Part shown: one piece after another, positions 1 to 11,371 of the stretch
Layout of the letters: each line of letters begins with the position of its first letter
Position numbering within the stretch: position 1 is the stretch's first letter
Source of the DNA: Przewalskia tangutica
Taxonomy: Eukaryota > Streptophyta > Magnoliopsida > Solanales > Solanaceae
Length of the DNA: 64,000 nt
Assembly: GCA_029844215.1 (NCBI GenBank)
Contig: JAQGDG010000036.1
Span: forward strand, 1,550,001-1,614,000
Direction: 5' to 3'
Translations under genes and position numbers: made by a program
The notes under the pieces: model-generated
Told to the model about the DNA's origin: nothing
The model's input: the letters and a program-made list of their open reading frames with translations, nothing else
The model's database searches: none

Positions 1-835
1 GAGGTGGGGGTGGCCTCCTCTGGCTAACACCCCTTCCTCTCCGAGCCACTGAATCCGCAACTGATCTGGTAGGCTGAGTCCTCCTACTTGCATCCCTCCT
101 ACCTGAACATTCTTTCGTCATATGGCCCTGACGGCTGCAGGTAAAACAAGCACCAACAAAAAGACGACATTCCCCGGGATGACGCCTGCCACACTGTGAA
201 CACTGAGGGAAAACTGAACCCGGCTGGCTAGAACCTACGTAGCTGTGAACCAGGAGCCCTGGAGTTCTGACCAACTCCGGCATACCCCGAACGTCCTGAA
301 CCCTGTGGAGGACCACTCTGCACTGGCGGAGGCGCATATCCAGTCTGCTGGTGAGGCGATTCGCCTCGAAAGTTACCAAAGGACCCTGCTGTTCTGGCCC
401 TCTTCTGCTGATCTTGGTTAACCCGTCGATCCCTACGTTTCTCGGCCTGCTGCGCATAAGCCTGTACGCAGGCCATGCTCATGCCTGACTGAAGAGCTAC
501 TCTTGCACAACCCTCTCTTAGATAATCATCAAGACCCGTGATAAATCGGTACATAATATACTCTCTGGTTGCTAAATCCCTAGCTAGTAACAGGGTCGTC
601 TCTTTGCAATACATACTTTCTGCTACTGGTCGTGGAACTGAAGGTCCAGATATCATGGCCGCAGTAGGAACTGCTGCCGCTGGGCTAAACTCTGCTGGGG
701 CTGGTGACGTAGCAGAACTCCCCGAATGAAGCACCACCCCAGGTGATGATTGGGCCTGTGCCCTCGTAACCCTCTGTACTCTACTCGCAGCTCGCCTTGC
801 CCTTCTGGGCCCGGGTTGCCTTTACGCGGAGGCAT
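1..835 (-). pseudogene. gag of element I, internally deleted, 3' end off window
   Basis: This is the gag of a Tekay-type chromovirus, the capsid/nucleocapsid precursor of the retrotransposon particle. It reads on the minus strand from the start codon at 833-835 (MPPRK, as in the other copies). Early frameshifts break it. A later stretch ends in a basic tail with QDQQKRAR and GSFGNFRG. A zinc knuckle of C-x2-C-x4-H-x4-C form is readable at about 105-148 (CFTC, then GHMTKEC). Relative to the gag at 23091, the central capsid core is missing: LARDLATRE joins directly to IMYRFITGLDDYL near 555-575. Elements H and F have the same junction. The downstream part lies beyond the left edge of the window. 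Recognition as gag is firm; it cannot encode an intact protein. Confidence 0.85.
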
Positions 836-1042
836 AACGGTGAGGGAAAGAAATACGTTAGAGGGGTCCAACTTATAACACAGCTCTAAGGCACGATCTC
901 AGAGTGAGAAGAATGGAAACCAATCCTAAATATCCTATAGCCTCCTGATTATTGGTGTGGTGCACAACACACCGATAATCAAGACTCTACTAGATACGGT
1001 CTGTAGACACTTTCCGAGGATTAACTGCTCTGATACCACTTT
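836..1042 (-). other. 5' leader of element I with primer binding site
   Basis: This untranslated leader lies between the LTR and the gag start. The primer binding site is at 1027-1038 on the minus strand and reads TGGTATCAGAGC, a perfect match to the plant initiator-methionine tRNA 3' end. It sits four bases inside the LTR boundary. The rest has no coding capacity and is collinear with the leaders at 17228, 22882, 55142 and 62952. Confidence 0.9.
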
Positions 1043-4000
1043 TGTCACGACCCGAACCCGGGCCCGTGACTGGTGCCTTACCCGGGCACCCAAGTAGACA
1101 TACATCAGAGTAATCAGCGGAATATAAAACAAGACATAAAATAATATGAATGAGAAACAGTTTATCTGAGAAAAGTTGTCTTTCGGCTTATATATAACTT
1201 GAACCCGAACAGTTACATCCCTTTTACAAACTCTGCCCACAACAGTACTACAGACCTCTAAGAAAGATATAACGACAATGGCGGGACAGGGCCCCGCCAT
1301 ACCCCTGAATGTAAGTACCTACAACGACAGGGGACTATACCCAAGATAAGCCTCCGGAGAAACGGAGCTTCCCAAACGCTGAACTGTGACCCTATGAGCG
1401 AGGATCAACACTGGTGTACCTCTACTGCGGCAGATAACGCAGCCCCAAGGAGGTCGACAACAGTACCAAGTATGTGAAATCAAAATATCGTAAATGAAAT
1501 CATAATAGTCTATATAAAATGTAAGACATATATGATAACCAATTTACGAAACACAATATGTAAGCAGTCATGTCAAGTCAGGGACTCACGCCCTTAAAGT
1601 TAACACTCAAATATAACCATGGGTCGCATGCCCACAATATCAATCATGCCCGTGGAATTCCTTCCTCACTGCCGGCAGTCCATGATATATGAAAACATCC
1701 AAGGAATACACATGAACACCAGGTCCCACCTGTGTCATAATAAAACCGTACGGGGTAAGTATGAAGGCATAGCCGACTACTAACACCCACAGTACCAACA
1801 ATGCCAGAAAACTGTATCACAAGGTCTTTCTAGATCGCCACATGATCGGCCGCCACTCGCGCGATATCAAATGTGCGCGTTTAAAATCGAACTTCCCGCA
1901 CTCGCATAGGCCACACATAGGCCCGCATGAGGTATTCCACGCGTCGGTAGCTACTCCCGAAATCGCCCCGACTCGCAATCCGCGTGGCCACATAGACCGC
2001 ATGGCCACATAGACCGCACACTAACTCGAACTCGTAGCTACGCATAAGTCCCCTTGACACGCATGAGGTATTATAGAATCATAGTCCTGCATCGCACGAG
2101 GTATACCCCGCGTCGGAGGCGCTTAACCCCGGATAACATGTCAAGGGGTGAGTGGTGCAATACTAACATAACGGCTTACCGTTAAACAACATAAGCACAA
2201 CAAGGGAAACCCCTTTACACAAACATCACAAGATACTAACACACGTAGCATCCTAACATGTTTACTTACCAAACCAACAAGAAAGCATTACAAGGCTATC
2301 ACAAACCAACATAGTCAAGTTATTCACACAAGGTACTTTCCATTTTATGCCAACAAGTTCGGGTTTTTATCCCCAAAGTACTTCATACATTATCTCTTTA
2401 AAAAGATCCTGTTTCTTTCACAGGAGTCACACGATACCCGTAGTATTAAAATAGAGTGACTATCTTTTTAAGTAAACCAAAACAATTTCCCTTTTTAAAG
2501 ACAAGTGACAACCTTCCTTTACAAAAGTTCAAGTTTGCCTAAGTTCAAATACTTAAGTCTCTTATTTTCGAAAGGTTTCGTAGTTCATAGTCTTAATCAT
2601 TTAATAATATAATTCTCTTTTAAAACAATCTGAGAAACATATGCCTTATATGTGAGTAGGTTATTCTTGTTCATAACAATCTTATTAAAGCAGTCATGAT
2701 CTAGGAAATGTAATATCATTTTGTCTCATCTTAGCTTCTATGCAGATGGAGGTTTCTACTGGTTTTAATAATACTTTATTAGTCAATACATTTCCCTTAG
2801 TAGCGCTGCTGTGGTTTGTTCGATACTTATTCTCATTTCCGAAATCAATATAAGGCTTTCCTAAACAATTAAGTAAACCGTTCCTTTTATCTCTCTTAAG
2901 TCGTTATACCTAACTTCCCATAAAGCTAGTATAACTCTTAAGCTTTTAAAACCAAGTATTACTCTTCTTTCAAAAACGATTCTTAATTCTTTTGAAATAC
3001 TTCAAGATTCTTATTATTTAGACTCAAGTCAAAAGACATCGGAGTAAAACCACGTTCAGTTAACACACGTACGTCTACCGTACTATATATATTCTTTTAA
3101 AATATCATGCTCAAGAGGATAGGAAGAATCACATACCTCGCGACGATTATCGACTAATAGCAAAATGCTCCACCGCTATAACCCGGCTAGCCTTGTCCAC
3201 CTTTCAAGTATAACATGCTACTCGCAGAACTTTCAACCTATAAAGGCCATATACGTCTATCAACGTCTAGACTACTCTGTAGAATATTCTAAGCAGAGGG
3301 TTCTCTATTCTACGGAAAATCGGGCAGCACTTCCCTACCCGTTAAACTACACAAGTCTACTGTAAATACAGTCCTATGTAAGTACAGTTCAATCTTCTTC
3401 TTTAATATTCTTCTGATGTGATTTCAGTTCAATTCTCTTCTCTTATACCATCCTTCTATATATCTTATACTCATTTCTATATAACTACAGTATGTAATTC
3501 CCAATTACAATATAAGGACAAGAGTATTTACCTCGATAAGCCCAAAATTATCCAAGTTTAAATGTCGATCCTGAGCAACGTTTAGCTCCTACTCTGGGCG
3601 CTCCAACCCGCTCCAAACAACCCTTAGAAGTTCTACGCAACTTCTTCTTAATACTTCAACCAACTGTGAAGATTTTCCTTAGGGTTTCGTTTTGTGACTG
3701 AAGGGAAGTATAGTAGTATTTCTGGGCTTTTAGTATAGGGGTAACCTTGGAATACTACAAGGTATTTGGGCCAAGGTATTTTGGAATAGTAACAATACTT
3801 GGAGAATACTTTTCTACCAGGGGGGGGGGGTATTTTACGAGAACAACTCTCAAGAGGGGGGGGGATGTTTCGGCCAAGGGACTTCTCAAGGGGGAGGGGG
3901 TGCTCTTGGACGAGAACACTACAAAGAGGGGGAAGGATTTTCAAGACTTAGAAATTATTTGTGGATGAAGAAGTCTTCAACTAAGGGGGGGTATTTATAG

Positions 4001-4405
4001 GACTTTCAATGGCCAAGATTAAGACAAGTGGTGGGCAAGTGGAGGGTCAAGATTTGGACAAGTGTGTGTGGGTCCCACTTACTCATCTACCACACAAAAT
4101 ATCACAAAATATCCTACCAACTCCTTGACCAAAAAAACGCCAAGAATGTTGCCCACAAAATCGTCCACTTGAGGGTGACAAGTGTCGCCCTCTCGTTGGT
4201 CCAAAATATTTCATCTCTCGGAAAAATCCGCAAAAATACTAAATGTTGCAACCGTAATTTTCCCTTCGCAAAGTCCGGAAAACGTTTCGTCGGAAAACAA
4301 TTATTTTCGCTAGTTGTGAACAAATTTCTTCCCTTTGCCTACTTAAGGCTTAAACTTTTATACGTACGCCCTTACGTACATACTCTGGAAATACGGGGTA
4401 TAACA
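1043..4405 (-). repeat. 5' LTR of element I
   Basis: This long terminal repeat is 3363 bp in minus orientation. On the minus strand it starts TGTTATACCCCGTATTTCC at 4405 and ends GGGTCGTGACA at 1043, next to a perfect primer binding site. A TATA box (TATAAATA) lies at 3992-3999. An upstream palindrome is at 4171-4192 and a GC-rich hairpin at 1277-1301. On the plus strand there are long G runs near 3822-3900. It is inserted into the LTR of element J, because sequence collinear with an LTR interior starts immediately at 4406. Confidence 0.9.
3992..3999 (-). promoter_or_regulatory. TATA box of the element I LTR
   Basis: The minus strand reads TATAAATA at the position where every LTR of this group has a TATA box, about 0.35-0.6 kb from the LTR start. 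Transcription would run leftwards into the I leader and gag. Confidence 0.7.
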
Positions 4406-4429
4406 AAACCACACGATACTAATACCCGT

Positions 4430-4800
4430 AGTATCAAGACACCTTCATGTTTAAATCAAGTACTTTATACTTTTTAAACTAAGTGGCTTACACTTTTAAA
4501 ACAACGTCAAGTATACTTTTAAACCCCAAGTAACTCACTCTTTTAAGATCAAGGCACTCACACCTTTTAAAATCAAGCCACTTATACTTTCCCAATCAAG
4601 ACAAGTTCAATATTTAAAACAAGTTACTTACACTTTTAAACTCAAGTAACTTACTCTTTTCAAAACAAGTAACCTATACTTTTAAATCAAGTTACTTCTC
4701 CTTTCCCAAAATCAAGTCGTTTATCTTTCAAGACCAAGTCTCTTAACTTTCAAAATCAAGTCTCTTAGCTTTCAAAATCAAGTCTCTTAACTTTCAAAAT
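4430..4800. repeat. degenerate short tandem repeats in the J LTR
   Basis: A loosely repeated unit of roughly 20-25 bp of the type CAAGTCTCTTAACTTTCAAA recurs about fifteen times. The last copies (4735-4800) are the most regular. It is AT-rich and non-coding. Confidence 0.7.
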
Positions 4801-6093
4801 AATCAAACCATTCTTTTATCTTCATAAAGTCGCTATAACTAACTTCCCATAAAGCCAGTATAACACTTTATGTTTTAAACCAACCAAAGACAACCACACT
4901 CATTTCCAAAATTTAGAGAACTTTATTCTTTTAAAGACCAAGTGTCAATCTCCTTCCGAATAATGATTCATAACTTTTTTTGAATAATTCAAGGTTCTTT
5001 AACATTTAGAACTCAAGTCAAGGACATCAAAGTGAAACCAAATTCATTTAACACACGTACGTCTACCGTACTATATATTTCACAACAATCATGCTCAATA
5101 GGATAGGAAGAATCACATTTCTCTTCGGTTCAATCCACTTGCTAAGTCCAATATGCCGTACGTAGTATGTCAACCTATAATGACCATAATACGTCTATCA
5201 ACTTCTTGCTTCAATCGTAGAATATTATAAGTGTAAAGTCACCAATTTCTACGAAAAATCGGACATCACTTCCTTTGTTTGTACGTACTTTTCCACCTTT
5301 TTCAAGGCCCGAAATTCAATAACCAACATGCCACATTTAAGGCGCAATAATTCAGCAATTCAAAGGGGATTACACGCCTAGCCGGACGTGTAAAATTCTG
5401 CCCCACAATTCATTTTAAACATCCAATAAGTTTAAGGAAACTTCTCGGCTACAACATGCTCACATATCATCCTTTTCAAATCCTTTCAAATCCAAATCGT
5501 TATTCCAACATGTTATATAAGTCATAACCAATTATAACAACTAAATACCCTTCTATATATATCATGTAACGATTTTAGCTAACAACCGAATTGATTACAA
5601 CATTAGTGGCTAACATGCCCATTTTCGGTTTCAACAAGTCGACATGATCCAAATATTTTCAAACTTCAATATATATACCACATGCTCATTTAACCACTAC
5701 TAAACATGTAATCTTCAATCACTAAGATGACAAGATTGTTACCTCGATAAGCCCAAAACAGTCCAACAATCTCGCCCACTTTAGCCTTCTATCCGCAATT
5801 CTTCTTCACGTTAAAATCACCCACACGAACCCTTTACAAGCTTGCCAACATATTTCCTTCTTGTCGCCTTTCCAAAAAAAAATCTCATCACACTTAGGGT
5901 TTTATCAATTTTAGAGAGAAGAGAGCAAGTGTTTGGAGGATCTTTTTGTGTAGAATGGCCAAGTCTTGCAAGACTTGGCCAAGATATAAGCCCTATCTTG
6001 GTCCACAAGTTGGGAGGGACACTTGTCGCCCTCCCATAGGCCCTCTACAAAAATATCTTCTAACTTTTCCCAAATTCCGTAAAAAATCCCGCC

Positions 6094-6222
6094 GCGGCCT
6101 TGCAGGCGGCGCCGTGGCGCTGCGGCCCTGCAGCCGGCGCCGTGGCGATGCAACTTCAGAAAGTTTCAGGACTTACGGCGCCGCGGCCCTGCAACTGGCG
6201 CCGTGGCGCTGTTGCGCCTGAC
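6094..6222. repeat. GC-rich repeated patch in the J LTR
   Basis: Within an AT-rich LTR this patch repeats GGCGCCGTGGCGCTG and CGGCCCTGCA units three times. The units contain NarI-type GGCGCC palindromes and PstI-type CTGCAG. It lies upstream (in LTR sense) of the transcribed part and has no coding evidence. Confidence 0.7.
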
Positions 6223-6507
6223 TGGAATATTTTTCCTTTAATTCTGCCAGCTGAACTTCTAACGTCCATAATTATCCGCCCCGATGTCCTATCGGCGAGC
6301 GATTTGTTGCGTTGGAAACTAGACTCAACGAACTTCATACTAGGCTTTTGAAACACCTATAAACTCTTAATAAACTGGGATATATCGCACTCCAAAGTTG
6401 ACTAAAAATCTGTCTAAAAACGTTTTTGCCAACTTATCTTTTCAACTTCAAATCTTATTTCCTTTCGTACGTTCTCAATACATGACCTGGAATTACGGGG
6501 TGTAACA

Positions 6508-8725
6508 TGTGCAATGTGCCTAGATGATAGCCAATATATGATTTCTCTTTGAACCTAATAACATGTCAACATGAGTAGTTTAGTCAATGTGTAAGTTAAT
6601 TTATCTTGGCTATTCTGCATACTGGTAGTTGGTTTAAATGTCACATGTGTTCCTGAGGGTGATCAACCTAGTTTCAGTACTTGGTTTATTTTTGGATGCT
6701 ATGGTTTCTTGTAGTTTCCTATTTAAATGTGTTATCCCAGTTTAAAAATCTGAATTCTTGTATAGAGTATGTGTCATCATAGTTTGTATGCATGAACATA
6801 TGGATTTTTTCTCATTGATAGATATGTACAGTTCTATTAATAGACTGGATTGGTGAACCTAGGTAGGGTGTTTGGATACAGTTTGAGAGTTTTACCTGTG
6901 AATCAAGTAAAGGGTCTTGTCATGCTATATGTATGTATATCCTATCTCGTCAACCTATATTTGTGATACACCAAGTGTTTTCTTAGGATATATATGTAAT
7001 ATACATAGGAATATACAAGCTATTTACAAAGTATATTCAGTATACCGAGTATACATGCCTAGTATATCTCTCTTGAATATTGTTTAGAACTCTCTCAAAT
7101 GCATGAATACTAGGCTTGGTCCTATGCTTCACCAATTAGGCTTTTCTCGACTGATTAATCTAGAAGTATATGCCTAGCCCATTAGTGGTGGCGCGCGCTC
7201 TCTCTCTCTCTATCCCCTCTTTGATTGTGACGAATTGGTATTGTTTCTCTTCTTCTTATGTTACCGGGCTGAGCCCATCCATTTATTTTCTTCATGCCAC
7301 TAGGCTATTTGAACTATATTTCCTTTTAGAAGTTTAAAATGGGCTTGCATCTATTTATTTGAACTAATTCTTTGTATTTGAATTTATTTCTTTACATGTG
7401 ATAGTCCTTAGATACTTTCTAACTTGCTTTTTTATTTTCCCCTCCTCTCTTTCCACTGTGTGTGATGGCACAATGGCCCATTGGGCTTCTATTTCATCTT
7501 TCAGCTAGTTGGGCTAGGCCCAACTAAGACATTCTTGATTTAGTCCGTAATAGCTTGTAGTCGTGCATTGAAGGTCCATCTATGGGTGAAAATAGTCAAC
7601 TGATGGGCTAGGTAGGCCCACCAGCCTAAACTCAAACCTCATTCAATTGATTTTCGTATTCTATATATATATTATGTGTAAATGTATATATACTTGTAAT
7701 AAAAACGTACTTTGAATTGTTGAAACCTTTGTAATTATGAATCTAGGTTAGGAAAATGATACATACATCATTTATATAGGATCGCCGTAAATGATTTTCA
7801 AAACTTGATTAAATCTAAGTTTAAAAAGGATTGATTGTTTTCTCTTTAAAGGGAAATGAGACTGTCTTAGACTTCCAAAAACTAATCAGAATGTTTTGGA
7901 TTTTTAACTCAAAATTGGGCTATTTCGAACCTTAATGGACCGAATGATTTAAATTAGACTGAGCATTACCTTTGAGCATCTACACTTCATTCTTGAAATA
8001 CATAAAAATTATTGAGTTTGGACATTAAAAGACTGATTTTCTGGATTTAGCCCAACCTGAATGGTTTTGAGACTTAAAACATTATTTTGGATTTGGGTCA
8101 TGGTAATTGATTTTGACACTATAGACTATGGAATGATCTTTGGGTATAACATGAAAATAAAAGGAAAAATCTACTCCTTTCGAAAAACTCAATATTTGTT
8201 ATTTCAAATGAATTATACTTCTCAAAAAAAAAATCAAAAGGATGCAAGTGTTATTGGACAACGTTTTGGATAAAATAGTAAAGTTCTACTCAAGTTAATC
8301 TTTGGGTGTTCTTTGTCCGAAAATATGTGGACTAATTTACCTGTGCAACCTATTTTGGCTGAAGCCCAACTCTTTTGTTTTCAAAACAACTTATGAGTTC
8401 TGGATAAATGAATGACAAGGATTTTTGCAGAACACTTACCAGAAATTCAAATCATTTAAATTATGCTATAGAACCAGAAGGTCAATCGTATTCTACAGAT
8501 CCTTAAAACTAGGGTGTCTAACACATTCTCCGGGGATCACAAGAACCCTTAGCTCGACTCTTGTTTAGATAGGATTTTTCAAATATTTTGAATAAACCCT
8601 TTCAACTTGGTTTTTCTAATTTGTCTATAAATTAGGTGGTGACTCTAAAATCAATTATACAACTTAGAGCACCATCACAAACTCTTAATAGCTTTTATGT
8701 CTCTGCCTAAAAGTGAACTGTAACA
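6508..8725 (+). repeat. probable 5' LTR of element L
   Basis: This AT-rich, non-coding stretch ends in GTAACA at 8725, directly before a Tat/Ogre-like primer binding site. Its last 210 bp (8513-8725) recur at 12271-12486, as expected for the two LTRs of one element. The 5' end is not defined, because the J LTR abuts at 6507. It includes a CT microsatellite near 7196-7211 and several GGGCT/GGCCCA-rich motifs. The long ORFs in it have no recognisable content. Confidence 0.55.
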
Positions 8726-8727
8726 GA

Positions 8728-8745
8728 TGGTGACTCTGCGGGAGA
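8728..8745 (+). other. primer binding site of element L
   Basis: The sequence TGGTGACTCTGCGGGAGA lies two bases after the LTR end. It resembles the TGGCGACTC...GGGGA primer sites (tRNA-Arg type) that I know from Tat/Ogre elements. It differs clearly from the Met-tRNA site of the other elements here. The tRNA assignment is from memory. Confidence 0.55.
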
Positions 8746-9246
8746 TAAATCTAGGTTCTAACCATAAGGGTTCCAATACAACATGCTTTTAAATAATATA
8801 AATTGCTTATGTGTTTAAATACCCACAATTATAACTGCCATGCATACATTTATCTTTTGTCAAATGGCATACATACACACTTGCATCAATGCATAAAAAT
8901 GATTATTCAGATTTCGAAATCATCCTTCAGATTTCGCGGTGGTCCAATAGTCGATAATAGTTCACCCTAAGTAGTCCACTCGGGTCCCTAAGTCATTTTC
9001 TAAACCACTCTAGTACAACTAGGATATATCAAACCCATCTTCCTGCTTAACTAGAGCATACTGACCTAGATAGGTTCGGGTATCTCAGACCTACCTGGAC
9101 CTATTAGGCTGACCAACTCGTGTCTTGATGGTCTATGATCAGATGACACCACGTCCAACTACTTTATATGTTGAAGAATTAAATGTGTCTAATGTGATAA
9201 ACCATTATCATGTGAGGGGGAAAAACTAATTGCGCTTTGTTTTGTA
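8746..9246 (+). other. 5' leader of element L
   Basis: This stretch lies between the primer binding site and the first coding similarity. It is AT-rich with many stop codons in all frames. I see nothing further in it. Confidence 0.4.
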
Positions 9247-10870
9247 GATGCATATAAATCTGAAATTCGACATAGTTATCGACGCACCTGAGATGCTGAG
9301 TTTTTGGTGGTCATGGATAGATAAAACACAAAATAATTAAGTAATGGATTGTCTAGGACACCTACCCTCTATCATGATCATGAAAGGAAATAGAGAACTC
9401 GTTGAAGTCCTTACCGGATATTGGGATTGTTATAGGATGATATTTAGGTTCAAAGACTTAGAGATGACTCTAGCCTCTCATTTAACTCGCTACTTCGTCA
9501 ACTTCTCAGTCCCTCGTGAGTGTGGTGAACACTTTCCCCCCCCCCCCCATCTTACCGCGGCTGCTGGTACGGAGTTAGCCGGGGCTTCTTCCTCGTGCGA
9601 GAAGCTCACATCTGGCTCCATAGAAGGAGAGTCGGCCGTAGAGAAAATTTGGGACTGTATAGACAGTGTGGGGACTTGTATGGCGTGGATGAAGAAATCC
9701 GACCACAACCTTCTAGTACCCTATAAGCCAACTTTCGAGGATATTATAAGGTCCCTATCCCTAGCTAGTGCCGATTGGATATTCGACCCGACAATAGCCT
9801 TATGGGATCTCTACAACTATTTCGGGTCTAGACAGGGGTACACATATCACTCAATAGAGTTCTAATCCTACGCCAGTTGGGAAGCCACCCGACCCCTAGC
9901 CTTTGTTATATGTCTTCTAGGAACCACGATATTTCCCAAGGACCGACATCAATCTATAGTTACCCGGGTCAGTTTTGTTACCCATGTTATTTTTCATGGC
10001 ATAACCTCAAATGGGGAAACCAAGTACTATGACGTAGTCCCAATCATCCTATCTGATATATACTGAGTGCTAATGTCAGAACCTACATAAGTACTTCTAA
10101 AGATGTAATCTCTTAGTACAATGGTGGATCATTAAGCACCTCTACAAAACTGAGGTTCCATCATACCGAGAACCCGAACATAGATAACCTCAAAGTCACT
10201 TTTCCAAATTTTGGGAACCAAACCAAAGAGGGTTTGGCTTTTATCTTTTCAAGGCTTCCAGAGGATAGTATCCAGTGGAGATTTCCCGACTTCATATCCG
10301 AGACCATAGTTGTGAGAGATAGAAAATGCCTTTTCTTGCCACTTATGAAGATCTAGGGAATCCGGACATATGTACCTCTTAGGGTTCTAAGACTTTTCAG
10401 AATGAGACATGTAATACAACAAGTAGGAAACATGGGGGAGTATGTGATCGACTATGAAGAAGACAAGATCGGAAGGGCTGTTAATATCATCCGAGAGTGG
10501 AATGGTTGAATCAAGTGGGGTCCAAAGACCCTACCTGAGTATGTCTTCCACCCAGGTTGTGATAAATACTACATACACTGGTTGAGGGTACACTTGCAAA
10601 GTGTCCTTACGCCGAGGCCCAAGCGCTATCAGTCCAGAAATTATCGGGATTCAAAGGCCGAGATGAAGGCACACTGTATTTAGAGACAAGCTGATGATCG
10701 AGATCCCAAGTACCTGGGGAAGATAAAGCATGACCAAACTGTCATAGCTAGTCTGACCGAGGAGTTAGACTTCACTCACGAGTGTCTAGAGGACTTAGAC
10801 GCATGCATGATGAGAGCCATAGATGATACTACACCCCATGACCTTCACAGAGAAAGGTTATTGGGTTGAT
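9247..10870 (+). pseudogene. DUF7745-like retroelement protein, broken
   Basis: This is a decayed gene of the plant-specific DUF7745-type proteins that accompany some Tat/Ogre-like elements; their function is unknown. The frame opens MHINLKFDIVIDAPEMLSFW and continues, after one stop, CLGHLPSIMIMKGNRELVE and GYWDCYRMIFRFKDLEM, typical of the N-terminal half. After a stop at about 9863 the same frame continues SYASWEATRPLAFVICLLGT and YDVVPIILSDIY. Further on, RTYVPLRVLRLFRMRHVIQQ, IIREWNG and the signature KYYIHWLRVHLQ are readable at about 10380-10610. Several stops and at least one frame change make it non-functional. An organellar rRNA fragment interrupts it near 9520-9598. Family assignment is from remembered sequence character. 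Confidence 0.7.
9523..9598 (-). pseudogene. rrn18: mitochondrial small-subunit rRNA fragment (NUMT)
   Basis: On the plus strand, 9552-9588 reads TTACCGCGGCTGCTGG, then ACGGAGTTAGCCGGGGCTTC. This is the complement of the universally conserved 530-loop region of bacterial-type small-subunit rRNA (GCCAGCAGCCGCGGTAA). The preceding GAACACTTT and C run at about 9527-9549 match the complement of the G-rich tract followed by AAGTGTTC that I recall from plant mitochondrial rrn18. A plastid copy would read GATGCTTATTC where this has GGGGCTTCTTC, so mitochondrial origin fits better. One base differs in the core (GGTACGG for GGCACGG). It is a short fragment, not an rRNA gene. Confidence 0.75.
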
Positions 10871-11371
10871 TCATTATTGATGTCTACTCATCTCCGGATT
10901 CAGACCGCCATTCTAAGGGTCATGAGAGCTCGAACAGATAGAGCTTCATCATTCACCACTAAAGGTGACTTCTTCTGACTTTACTGCTTTATTCATCTTT
11001 TGTAACTCCACTGGAAAAACATATTATTAATAAAATAATTATGGGGCAATGGTTTTCATCAGCATTTGGCACAATTATGCTTCAAACAATTAGAAAACCT
11101 AAGAGTAACGAGGTTTAGGAACGTGAATATTATAACTGCTTATGTGCTTTTGTGATATAAATTGCTTATGTATTTTAATGTGTTTCGTTTGAACTCTTGA
11201 TTGACCCTATATTTCAGACACCAACCCAAAATAAAAACACAAGAAAATACCAAAACTAAGTTAAATTTGTACCTTATCTTAAAGGTTGATTCGCTACCGA
11301 TGGACACTCTCGACAACTAATGTGTCACGTCACCAGTATCGATTTGGTTAGTGACGGCGGACTGAAGTCGC
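10871..11371 (+). other. non-coding stretch inside element L
   Basis: This AT-rich stretch lies between the two coding remnants of element L. It has stops in all frames and no recognisable motif. Confidence 0.4.

Larger units (their letters stand above)
4406..6507 (-). repeat. LTR of element J, interrupted, 5' 2.1 kb
   Basis: This is the 5' part of a minus-oriented LTR. It ends at 6507 with GGGGTGTAACA, the complement of the TGTTACACCCC start of this LTR group. Its other end at 4406 is where element I inserted, and the remainder should lie left of the window. It contains a run of degenerate repeats (4430-4800), a conserved TTACACG/CGTGTAA hairpin (5370-5393) and an unusual GC-rich patch (6094-6222). 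No coding sequence is visible. Confidence 0.8.

Noticed and set aside
1027..1038. tRNA gene fragment
   Set aside because: Only the 12-base primer site complementary to the tRNA 3' end is present, as at the other leaders.
4028..4477. 149-codon frame in the I LTR
   Set aside because: It lies in U3 on the antisense strand and crosses the LTR boundary at 4405.
9552..9598. Genuine rRNA gene or bacterial contamination
   Set aside because: Only a short stretch matches, it is embedded in a plant retroelement gene, and the flanks are not rRNA.
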